This document shows, in pieces, positions 37,601 to 49,600 of a stretch of DNA of 64,000 nt. The notes under the pieces are model-generated. The model saw only the letters and a list, made by a program, of their open reading frames with translations, was not told the origin of the DNA and did not search any database. The DNA is taken from contig CM021315.1 of assembly GCA_010645155.1 (NCBI GenBank), positions 11,850,902 through 11,914,901 of the forward strand, in the 5' to 3' direction. The translations under genes and the position numbers were made by a program. Numbering within the stretch: position 1 is the stretch's first letter; the number at the start of each line of letters is the position of its first letter. Source of the stretch: Tigriopus japonicus (taxonomy: Eukaryota > Arthropoda > Copepoda > Harpacticoida > Harpacticidae).

Positions 37601-40600
37601 GTTCGGTCAAGATTTGTTGTCCATCAATAACTTCAGATTGCAATCTTCCACCAAGAAAACAATAGGTATCATTTTGAAAGTTTTCATAACTTTGAGGATT
37701 TATCGTATAAATATATCACTTGGCCTTTGCCTCAACTCTTTTTCCGGGGAATTCCTTTCCTGAACAGTACACTGAAGTTAACTCTTTTCCAGGCAGCAAC
37801 GTTCCACTTTTGCCCTAAAAAGAAGTGGGACATTCACCCCACTGCTATTGTAGAAGGGGTCAGGTTATGTTAGTGAGCTCTAATGAAAACGATAAGAAAA
37901 AGAATGACAGCCTAGTTTACCAACAAAGGAGCAAAATGACCAGAAACTCATTTAACTCGGCCTTTCTTGTCGGGCCGGATCCAGTCAAAACTGAGTTGCG
38001 CTTCCATTATTCAAAAATGTCCTCATTACAAACAAAAAACCCTGTCCTTGTGCGCTATTGAACTAACTTTGAGGAGAGTGAAATCATTCCCCAACAAGAC
38101 TTCACTTCCGACTGGAGCGGAACCGGATGGTTTCTAGTCTCAAGTATTAGATATTCAATTGAAAACTTTGGTTGCCAAAGGCTCTGGACCAGATTGTGCA
38201 CTGTTGGTAACCTGCGATTAGCCAAGATTGGTGACCTCCGCTACATTTGCCGCAATGTTAGAAAAAATGAACAAGACTCAATTTGGAGCACACAAATGTA
38301 GTTCTTGTGCTTTCCAAGCGAGTATTCGGTTCATTAGTGCATGCAGTAAAAGCCAATCAGAATTTGAAGCGGAGAATAAAACGAATTGAGTTGCTTTCTT
38401 CCCTCATCTTGTGCCAATGCCACCCATTCTTGAAGGCTTTTTTGATGCACTTTTACATCCCGAAATAGCTCCCCTGTGAGTTAGCCACCACGGATGTTTT
38501 CCATTTTACTAATCCTCATCCAGTCTGGATTAGGTTGGATTAGCTAGGGCGTATCCAGTTGGTCTGAACCATGACACGGTGCGAAGATGAGGGTGGAATA
38601 GGAAATCAGTCCAATGAGCTTGTTAGCTTCTTCTCACTTTCAGCTTGATCAAATACTCGAGCTCGGGTCAAATGTTCCACCGTTCTTTCTCATATGTTGT
38701 CCAAAGCCATTTCCCTCCCTTCTAACCTTCTGCTCATTGACTTTTATGAGGAGGTGTTCCAAAGAAGTTCCTCATTTCCGTGTTCCCGTGGCCAAGTATG
38801 GTTGGAACAACTTGGACGAGAGTGGTCATTTTCCCAGCCTCCCTCTTCTGCTTCTTCTTTTGGCCTTTCTAAAGCAAGCTCATTTTGCCAAAGTAGTCAT
38901 AATCAACACCTGGAAACGGTTAAGCCAAAGCAATCTACCTAGTAAAAAGGTGCATTTCTTTTCAATACCCAACGTTTCTGTCTCCATCGGCTGAGAATGA
39001 TAAGCAAAATTTCCATGCCAAACCATCAACGGTGGTTCATGAGGGCTTCTTCAACATCCTTGGAAGCTCCTCGAGAGGATTTGGAAGTAACCCTTCACTC
39101 AACGTTTGAGTGGTGACAAAATACAGTGGATATAACTTTCTTTTTTCCGGCTAACAGGTGGCAAGTCCAGCTCTTCCGAACGAAAGTTTCCACCTTCAAT
39201 TATGGTTTTGCGCGATTGAGTGAGTTCAGCAGTCTTTGCAACGTTCGAGTGAATCTTGAGGAATGGAAAGGGCGAAAGATGATATCTCAGATAACCTCAT
39301 GCCAGGATTTAGGCTTGCACAAGCCGCTTGGCTCGTTTCTTATGAAAATATTCTGCAAAGCTCATAAGGCGTAGCGGGGAGAGGAAAGATGGAAACCGAA
39401 AGAAAAGAGACCATCCTCATAGATTCTCATGAGCCGAGCATACAAGTACACGTAGTCCTAGTAGTAGTACAATGACGTACTTCCCAAGTAGGTAGACGAC
39501 ACAAAAGCCCACTTTTATCCACACATGCATGCAGTAAAAGGAATGGTTGAATACCTTGGCCTGACACGAATAGACAGACTCCCGGGAAGATGCCTTTTTA
39601 CTATGGATTGGGTCAGATGTCAAAGAAACACCTCCTTCCATGGTCATTTTCTACGAGCTGTCCTCCACAACCGAGTCCCCATTCAATGTCGGGATCGATC
39701 GAGCATGTTGTGACGACCAGCCTCTCGTCCTTGTTTTGTCCAGGGTATTTGGCTCATCTTTTGAGATGGAACGAGAACCAATGACTTGGAAATATGAGCA
39801 TTGCCACTCCATGATCCGTTTAGGGACCCAAAAGGTACTTAATTTGGCAAATATTTGGACGTGAACGTAAGGGATTCCTCGACCTTACCCAGGAAAGTGG
39901 CACTCTGTCCTTGGTTGAGCTCGGAAGGAGAAAAAAGCCACGACCGAAAAAAGGGGAAACAGTGGGGAACCAGCCTGGCTGAGCCCGGTTGGTCTTCACC
40001 GGGTGGTTCCTCTTGGTCTCGTTGTTCTGTGTTTCCGTCGAAAGCGAGGCCAAGAGAGAGAGAGTAGATGGAGATGGAGACGGACGAGAAGGACGAAAGA
40101 GGACGAGGAGAAGAAGAAGAAGAAGGAGGAAAAAGGAGGAGCAGAGAAAAGAGAGCGGAACCGAAAAAAGGAGCCAAACTCGATTGAAGACGGAACCAGA
40201 TGGGTTAGTGTGGACTGTGTCAGGCAAATGAGTCGTAGTTGTTGTGTACAGGGGTATCCAAGTGCGGGTTTGTGTGCCATTGTGGGTGCGTGCCAGTGAG
40301 CACACCTTGTGATGCTGGTGGCAGACCAAGAAAAAGACGAGGATCTCCAGTAGTGCATGTGAGCTTTGAGGAACATCCTCATTCTGAATGGGCAACAGTT
40401 CATCGAGATCCATGGCACCAATGGTGATCTTTTTCCCGTCTGTGAAGGGCTCGCGTCCTTTCCAGGGCATTCTGTGATAAAACAAGTGATTTCTCTATCT
40501 CTCGTGGGGTGATAAACCTTGGTTCGAAAGTGCATTGGCAAGTTGCACTACCGACCCCGCCCTCTCATCTCTATTCTATTCTTTCTTGCCTTCGGTCATA

Positions 40601-43600
40601 GAGTGGTGTAGCGAAATCATTGTTGATCCGTGACAATAGAAAGTGATTTGTGTCGATGTTGTTCCACAACAAGTGCGAATGGAACTACTTTTAGTACCCC
40701 TATCCCTTCCCACGATTATTCAGTCAGTTTGGAATGGAAAGAAACTTCTCTTTGGCCAAGGCTTTTAGGAACGGAGGTCTATAGCTTTGCCTGAGCTGAT
40801 AAATGATGCCAATTTGAATAGCGCACAGTCACATTTAAGAAGTGGTTTCTGGGCACATAGTCCTCCAATTTGTTTCCGCCGTCTCCGATTCGATTGGTGT
40901 TAGACCTTCGTTTTTTTGGCTGGAAACAAATAACTGGTTACATTCATTTCCATGTGTTTCCTAGCCCTTTTTCCACATTTCGTACAGCTGTATTCGGAAG
41001 GGTGGTATTCATTTTGCCAAAGCCTCCTTTGAAGCTATTCAAAAAGGGATCCTCAAATTTAGACTCTCCAAAGATCTGCTTGATGACGACCTTGTTAGTG
41101 AAACACTCGAGGCGCCATGAAATTGGGCTCCCTTGAAAGGGGCTCTTTGTCCCGAGGAACTTGTTGAAACTTCATTTTTTTTTCGTCGAAAATTCACACG
41201 ATTTCAAGGGTTCTCTTCTCAGTCATTTTGATCTCATTGGACATCATGACATTCCAAAACCCTGGGATTCCAAAAGCGAACTAAATGATCACACTCTTCA
41301 TAGCAGGAAAAACCGAGGGATTGTTGGTTCTAATCACATTTAGAGCAAATTGATCCTGGTTCAGACTTTTGAGTACGATGGGTATCGCATTGTGAACCCT
41401 TGGCCAAACAAACACATCGTAGTGAAGTTTACGAGTACATCTTACGCACAAGCACTAAGACAGCACAGCTCGAAACTATTCTTGACCTTGTTCCACGGAA
41501 TGGCGCCCCACTTTTTCCCGACTTGGTCCAAGGTCCAGGAAAATGCAGTAATCGATTCAACGAACCAAATAAAGATGCTGTTCCCCTGGCTTTGCTGATC
41601 CGTGAGGGAGCCAAGAAAGCCACCTTCGTTGAGCCTAGTCCATCTATCCTCCCAAAGACCACATCCTTCCATCCCAACGTACTTATACTCACTTGCCCAT
41701 TGTGAGGTTCGTGTGAGCCCATTGGTCATGGGCAATGGAACAAGGCAATGGGAATAAGCGACTCGAACGTGACTCGAGACGGATGATTGAGTCGGGTAAT
41801 GATAGATCAGATAGGACTTGTTGAAAAAGGACATCTTTCCTGAGGAGATTGTGGAACAGGGGGATGCAGTTTACATTGTGCGCTGATTATGATGGATCGA
41901 ACGAACGAAGCCGCGGATATGGATCGTCATGGTTAGAGCGATTTGACAGGGAATCAAACATGGAGATTTATCAGTAAGGAGCTTATCACCTATAGAGACT
42001 TGTTTGCTCAATTCTTTATGTGCTCGTCGTTCAATCCAATCAGGGTTTGAAAATAGGGCGAACTGAGTGATGATGGTCTTAGTTTCTGACGTGGGTAGAG
42101 ACTTCGAGAACAGGGTTAGGCTTTTTTTCAGTTTTGCAACCTTTGAATTATTCCCATGTATGGCTTCGAATATTTGAAAATTGATCGGTGACATTTGATG
42201 TGGTACTATAAAGAAAGACTTTCTATATAAAGTTTGAAACATTCGAAATTCAAAGAGGAATCGTCACAATCAATTGCAAAAACCTTGCAATCACGTTTAC
42301 CAAAAGGAAAAATATTGACAAACAGAGGAAGGCATCCGCTTCCCTTGGTTGAAGGGTCTCCAAAATTTTGAAATCATTTCATCACCTGCGAGTTTATTTT
42401 ACTGTACCACTTACAAAAGCGCCTATCCCTGTACTTAACTGTATCTGTGAGCCCAATGTGTTCCGTGCTCCTTCTTTTCTCTCAGGCTTGACAAGAAACT
42501 TGAATGAGGCAAAGAGTCTCTCCAGAGAATTGTTTTCTGGTTCTTTTCACCTCCAATTTGCACTCAACTCTGACAATAAGATGTCTTGACAAGTCCCAGT
42601 GCTTGAGCCGGGAAGGACCCCATTGTCACATTGGGGAACTACAAAGTCCGTGAAAAGCAAACACTCACCCAATCTCCGTAGTTCAAAAGCTGGTGAGGAT
42701 TCCAACCGGGAATCATCATTCGCAGGGAATTAGATACGGGATACTTTCATGATGTGTCGTATTTGGCACATCAATCAGAAGATCAGATCCAATCTTGCCA
42801 CGATAAATATTCGCCCGATCGAGACTTGAATTTGGCAATTTTTCTTTTTCGTTTGTGCTCTCGTGGTGGCAATAGAGGCTGGAAATAAAGATCTGTCAGC
42901 CTCACATCATGTTCATTGGCACCGATGTTTGGCTTTGGGGGAAAGAAAGATCAAAAGAATTACACCTGTATTTGATCAAGGCTCAAACCAAATATCGTTT
43001 GTCTCATGCATTATTTGGCGACTGCTTTTGGGAGCAAGGCAAGCAAGCCCCTTCAGACCTTTGGGAGAGGAACGAACGACCATTGTACACACACAAGGTG
43101 CTCGAATGTATCGAGAATACGTCTCAATACAAATTGGATTGGCTGTTATTGTAGTCGAGGATAGGAGAAGAAGTCTCTCTCCTACTCTTCAGGATAGCTA
43201 CGTAGTTGTCCTGGCCACACAGTGGTTCCCATTCGATTCTTTCGGTGTCGGTATTCAGGTTTTCTTTTCAATCTGTAATAAGATTACCCAACTGAAGCTA
43301 AAGGGAGATCCTCTTTAATACGTGATATTCCACGGATGGATTCAAGACAAGCCACTAAGAAGAGTAGTGTCAAGGGTGTTTTTTTCCTGGAACATGAGCG
43401 TTCCGACAAGGGAGGGAACAGCTAACTTGGAGTTTAACCCCATTCCAAACTGTCCTGTTACATATTCTTTTGGGAACTAAAGTACTGAACAAACGTTAGC
43501 TCTCAGAAGAAGTGTGTCTAAATTGCCATAGTAAATTAACTCAAGAGGGAACGAGAAGCAAGCGCGAACACAAGTGGCTGGATCCGGCGCATTTGCACGT

Positions 43601-46600
43601 TCTTTCTTACTCCGACTACTTCTGTACCATTATATTCGAGTATTCCAAGAGCCCTACGAAACCTATCCGCACCACGCAGAGATCCTCCGTAGAGCGAGTG
43701 AAGAAGACCGAAGCGACGGATGGACGTATCCCTATTGTAGAAGTCAGTGGTTGGAACGAGAGGCGAGAACCTCGTCTCATCATGCTCGTTGTTCGAGAAC
43801 GTCGTTGGTACGTGCCACAATGCCGTTATTCGTGGCTCACGGTAGTGTCTCTAAGGATCGTCAAGGAGCCAAGTGGTGCTTAATGAAGATGAATCCACCG
43901 TGCAATATGAGAGACATGTGGTGGTGGTGGTGGAAGTAGTCTTACTCGTGGTAGACTGGTGCCTTCGCGTCCTTGTGTATTAGAAGTGGTCCAAAAGTTG
44001 GCGCAATGGTTTCTGATAGGGAACAAGAACAACCATGATGCCACTCGTTGTGGAGAGCTATTTTTGAAACTCGGGAAAAGGGCTTTTGTGCTCTTTTGAC
44101 TGACAAGGCAACAGCTTCCAACTCGTCTCTTTGACTTGACAGATATTCAGTGATGTGTGCTTCGATTTCTACAGCCATATTGAGTGAATGGTGACAAGAC
44201 GAGAAAGAAAGGAAGAGCAAAAAACATCTCGAAAGCGAGGCACACGCATCTCATCCCGGTGTCATTTTTGATGCAGTTGTTTCTCTTGGATATGGGACAA
44301 CCCAATGACTACATGACCAAAAGACTACTTTGGCTCAAGGACTAAAAACAAAGTGCTCACCCTTTTGCTTAAGAAGGCTCTTTTTTTTTTGCTTGGACCC
44401 CCGCAGACGTGGACGATTGCGATGTGAAAGGCTGCCTGGCATTGCTATTTTGCCCATACATCCCCCGGTGGCAAAGTGATGAAACAAGGCTGGAATGGAA
44501 CTCTTGTCTCTCTGGATACATCCTTTCGTTGCCGCCTTTGGATGTTTTCCTCACGGAGCCCGAGGGAAAATTGTGTCCAATAAAGAATAAAAGCAGAAAA
44601 TGTTCTATATTTGTAAGTTCCTCCTCCTTTGACAAATTGATGCCTCAATAAAGCGGCCCCAAAAAGAAGTCAGAGTGAGACAGAGGGCCAAAGGGAAATC
44701 GGAACGTTTATCTTTCCCACTGCAATCTCCACACTTGAAAATGAATCTCTTTCGAGAAGTTAAACGCCGACGCTCGTCTTCAGCCAATGAGGAAGGTGGT
44801 GAGCCTCCAACCAAGGACAGTTCCAACTCCCATTCAGCCAATGCTACCCCGAATAATAACACTCATGCGTCCCTTCGAAGAGGGTTCATGACCCTAACTC
44901 GTTCCCGAACCACAACCAATGATCTCTGCGGGGGAATCAAAGCACGTGGTGGTGGATCATCATCGAACTCCGCTGGCACATCTCAACCGAGCAACCAAAA
45001 TGGCTCGTTATCAGCGTCAGCCACGGCTGATTCCATTACCAAAGTGACGGACTGGTCGTATTGCAAGCCACCTCAGACTCCCAATCCGCAACCTCCTCCA
45101 CCGACGACATTGATTGGAATGGCTCGACCACCCAACAACGGATTCCCAACTCGCCCCACCAGTTTGAATCGCAACTTTGGTCACTCTCGATCGATCACCA
45201 TGCCGAATTTTCAGGAAGCAAATGGTCAAACGGAAACCTATCGCCATTTCTCTACCTTTCGACAGCAACAAACCCACAAAGATAGGGTCATGGAGGACAG
45301 TTCCAACACGGACACGGTGGTGAGATATCGACAGCCTGGTCCAAATGGAGGTAATCGTGGGCAGAGGGGGACTCGCCCACTGAGTGCAGATATTTCCTCC
45401 TCGGGAACTAGGGTTCTTCCACCACATGCTACCATCATTGGACAGGACAGGAAAAATGGTCCTCTTCTCCCCACCAGTAACTCGGAGTTTTTCCGAGTGG
45501 TCCAAGATAGGCTCCGAGAGGTTCAATCCGACAACACGAGTCGGGACTCAAGTCTCGAGTCCTTGCTGGATGACGATGGTAATTACATCGTGACCACATG
45601 CGTGGATAGCATGGAAAGTCACTCGTTCTTGAACTTATTGAATGAAGCTGACGAAGATGCTTTGGAAAGGCAGACCTCAATACGCTCCTCGAGTGGTAGA
45701 GGTGGGGGTGTGGGTGGAAAGAGTGTGGACCTTCTGGACAATCATCTCGTGGACAATAACTTATTGTCCGTGTTCAATCGTGCCAAAACCAACTCGTTGC
45801 CGAAGACAGCTTTTGGCTCAATTCAATTAAAGGTTCAGGAGATTCGAGAACAATTGGACGTCCTCAAAACGTCTGCTTCGTCCACAGGGGGTACACCCAC
45901 CACGTCCTCTACCTTGAAGCGAGTTCTACCTGCCGTGATACAGCAGCCTCAGAAATCAGCCTTGCATTTATTCGGGATTCAAGCTAATCCCTCGTTCCAC
46001 CACTCGCCCAACGGATCGTCCCAAGAATCGATGTCACCCTCGCGCTCTAATTCCCCTTCCACTAATCGGATGTCAACGGGCAGCTCGGTGGCCACCACGG
46101 CGAGCAACAATACCAATTCATCTAACCCAACAATTAACATCAAGATTTCCTCGGGAAACAGTGGGAACAATAACAACAACAACAGCAGCAACAATAGCCA
46201 CCAACAATTGCAGCAACAGCAGCAGCAGCAGCAGCCTCATCTCCAACTCCACCATCACCAAGGACTACCTTCGTCATTGAGCTCGCAGGCCATTCTGAGT
46301 AATAGTTCCTCACCCAGTACGCTCTCGCCTTGCAGTTTCAATAGCATCCCTTCATCCTCCACTAATGGAGTTGGTTTGACTGGTTCCAATGTGGCAGTGG
46401 GAGGCTCTACGACCTCCACGTTAGCTCGGCCTCAGGTTTTACGATTGCCACAGAGTAATTCCTTTAACTGCTTCACCACTGCTGTTGATCCACCTCCAAC
46501 GAGTGGAGGCGGTTCAGACAAGCTAATCTTCTTCTTCGATATAATGAACACACAAGAGCGGATTGCAAAGGTAAATATAGGCATGCACCTACACTGACTG

Positions 46601-49600
46601 CATAGGCCCACTAATGTCCCGAATGTTGGGGATGGACGTAGCACGCAATTCGAGAAATAAAGTATCTCGCCATCGCGTTTCGATTAGAGATGAGGAATGT
46701 CATGCTCAAGTTGCGTTTTGCCCTTTTTCCTCGGGTCAGGTCGATGAATGAAGGAAGGAAGTTCTTTGCTTTGTATGTTTCGTGGACACAAGTTCAAAGG
46801 AAATGTAGATGCAAGTGCGTAGTCTACCTTCTCTTCCTTAGTTTGGTGCATTAGATTTTTGTGGTAATAACTTTTGTGAGAGGCATGAGAGTAAGGGGGG
46901 TCCAATATGAAAGGAGTTGCTCCTTTCTCATCTTCTTTAGTGTAAAGGTAGGGAGAGACTCCGCTCTTTGCTTCTTGCCCATCCCAACCGAGAACCAAAG
47001 CTTACGTAGCTACTCTCACTTTAATAAAGCAGCCTTTTATGGCTCACTACTACGTAAGAAAACTCAACATCTCCCTTAGAGCCAGCTTTAGCTGAACTAC
47101 GAAGGGGACAAACAGAAATTTTAATGAGCTCCTGTTATGCCATGTAAACAAACCGTCCATGTTAGAAGAGCTACCTTTTAAAGCTTTGCTCACTTACACT
47201 GAAGAACTGGTCTAGAAGTCGCCTCTTTCCTCAAATTTAAAGGCTTTTTTCCGCGTGGAATCATGAAAAAATCATCGCATTTTTCTGCTCAAGGAATCTC
47301 TTGGTTCACTAAGGACGAAGAAGAGACCGACGAAAAAGAGGACGACCCAACTCTCAAGGCTCAAATGGAACAGGATGGTCCATAGATCGGTCGATAGGTT
47401 GTTGGGTCCACGAGGGTCTTCAATTATGAAGAGATGTCGACAAATTGAAAAACTTTGAGACTCCCTTCTCTTTCATTCGTTCCACTTTGAGATGAAGATA
47501 GTCTTGGATCATCGCACCATGATCTGGGGATGAGAAGCGAATTGATATAATGGACGGAAATTAAGTAGTTTGGAACAAGTTTGATCCGGGGAGGTTTTAG
47601 AGTAAGAATATGAGGGGGGTCGAGATTGTTGGGGCTATGGAGTCGGGTAATTGAACCTAATGAGAGGAGAGGCAAATGAGACCAGATGTATCATTGTACT
47701 CTGTAATGAACCATAATTGTCATGAGCGCCACGTGTTCCCTCCAGAGAATGATCCTTCGAGCTCAGGTGAGAGACTCTTGCCTCGCCAGAGTGAACATGA
47801 GTGGCAATATGAGTGATGGGTGAAGCCATTTCTCCTCATTACCCTACCCATAGGTGGAACGAGACCCATGACGGCTCCCATTTTTTTGACAATTTTCTAG
47901 CCCGGAGACAACAGTTGCGGTAGCGAGGCGCCCGTTCCACTTTGTTTTCGACCTTCAGGGTTCCTTCCTTTTCTAATGGTCCTCCCTCGGTTGGCCTCTT
48001 TCTTGGCTCCATCAGAAAGGCCAAATGTAGGACCTCACCTCCTCACCATCTGCTACCTTTCATGCACTTTTCCAACAACCACTTTTCAACTCAAGAAAGG
48101 CTTACACCGTTTTTAAACGAATGAACTCGTTTGGATCCACTTCTCGAAGAAAGTTCTTCAAAACTCAGCTTTCTCATTAAGTAAAAGATTGATAATGGCC
48201 ACAAGCATATTTTGATGCAGATGGACATATAATACCTTCTGTGTTGACTGTTTCCTTTCCAAAATTGGCCAATTTCCAAATTACGAATGAATATAAAAAT
48301 GCATCTCGGCTAAACGGCGAAATAATTAGAGTTCACATGAATTTTGGAATAAGAATACGCTTGATATTAGCTTTGTTCCCCTCTTCCATCCCAAGGAATG
48401 AGAAAATAGTGAAAAAAAGAAGCTCCAGTGTGCTTCTCCCATCTCAGAGCCCTACGAACTCTGTTTTCTTTCTTTCTCTCTCTCATCTTTCGGAGAAGTT
48501 TGGCTGGAGATCTCCCATGGGAACCGGTCATGGACCACGCACCACACAGTATTCGTTCCACTTCCATCCTTGGATCTCTCTCTCTTCCTTCACCAAATTC
48601 CTCCTCAATGGCTGTACTGTACTGAATCCTCCATTGCGCAAGTCTTTTAACCTGGCCATGCCAAAAGTGAGGAAGAGCGCTTGCCTCAATCGATCCACCT
48701 TGTGGAACCTTTTTTTGTTAAGTATGACAAAATATTCATCCCCACCTTTGACCACAGATAGTTTGTCCATCGAAAGAGAGTAGATGAGCGTTGGTCTTTG
48801 AATGTGGATGTTGATAGAAATTTCTGATACTGGTTGAGTTTACCGGTACTCTATGCAGTGAAGGATGAATGATGGAAAGATAAGATGACGGTGCCGGAAT
48901 TTCCACTGAAACCTTCTCCAATTTCCAATTTCCCAAACAACCAAGCAAGATCTATTGGACCATGAAATTACAGACATATTGATGGGAAACGTGTTCCATT
49001 CCACTTAGCAAATATGGATGGCAATCATCTGTATTTGCCTCCAAATTGAAGAAAGGGTGAAGGGATTGATCCAAGATGATACTCAAGATGCTAGATAACT
49101 CTCCTCAAAGTTCAATATCCGTCTCTAGCCATGGAAATCCGGCGGAGAGTTTGTTTTCTTAGGCCAAAGTGCCAACAGGAAAGTGTCCATGAGCGAAATA
49201 TCAAGTTTCATTCTAGCCTTCCTTCCGTATTGACCACTCGAACGAACCAACTGAGCAACCATCTGTTGTTGTGGGTTCTTCGAGGTTTTGTCCTGGCTTT
49301 CATGACTCCCATAATGGTCGTAAAGTGCATGGTTCTGTCTCGTGTCCTCGTTGCCAAACATGAACTCGAAAATATGGGAACTTTAAGGTTTCTGCTCGAA
49401 TTTCCTAAGATTACCGAGACTCTTTGCAAAACTTTCGGTTTATGACAAATCCAGGTTTTTTCCCCATCTTTCTCAAACCGAAAAGTGAAGTGAAATCAAG
49501 CGGCTGTAAAACCGAGCTTTGAGAAATGGCCTTTGAAATCCATGTTTTTGATCTAACCTGTTATTGAAGGCCGATGGGATTGCCTTTGCCGACGAGTGGT

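Larger units (their letters stand above)
35748..44740. other. 9-kb intron upstream of isoform h
   Basis: No conserved exon seen. It contains three CTCF-like words at 36278-36451 and a purine-rich tract at 40060-40160 whose opposite strand gives a long Leu/Ser-rich frame (39820-40485 minus) judged spurious. This is the interval equivalent to vertebrate intron 55, which hosts the Dp116 promoter. Confidence 0.5.

Noticed and set aside
39820..40485. 221-codon minus-strand frame with Leu/Ser runs
   Set aside because: Generated by the purine-rich tract on the plus strand; overlapping frames on both strands are equally open and none shows a family motif.
45017..45526. 169-codon minus-strand frame
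   Set aside because: Shadow of isoform h exon.
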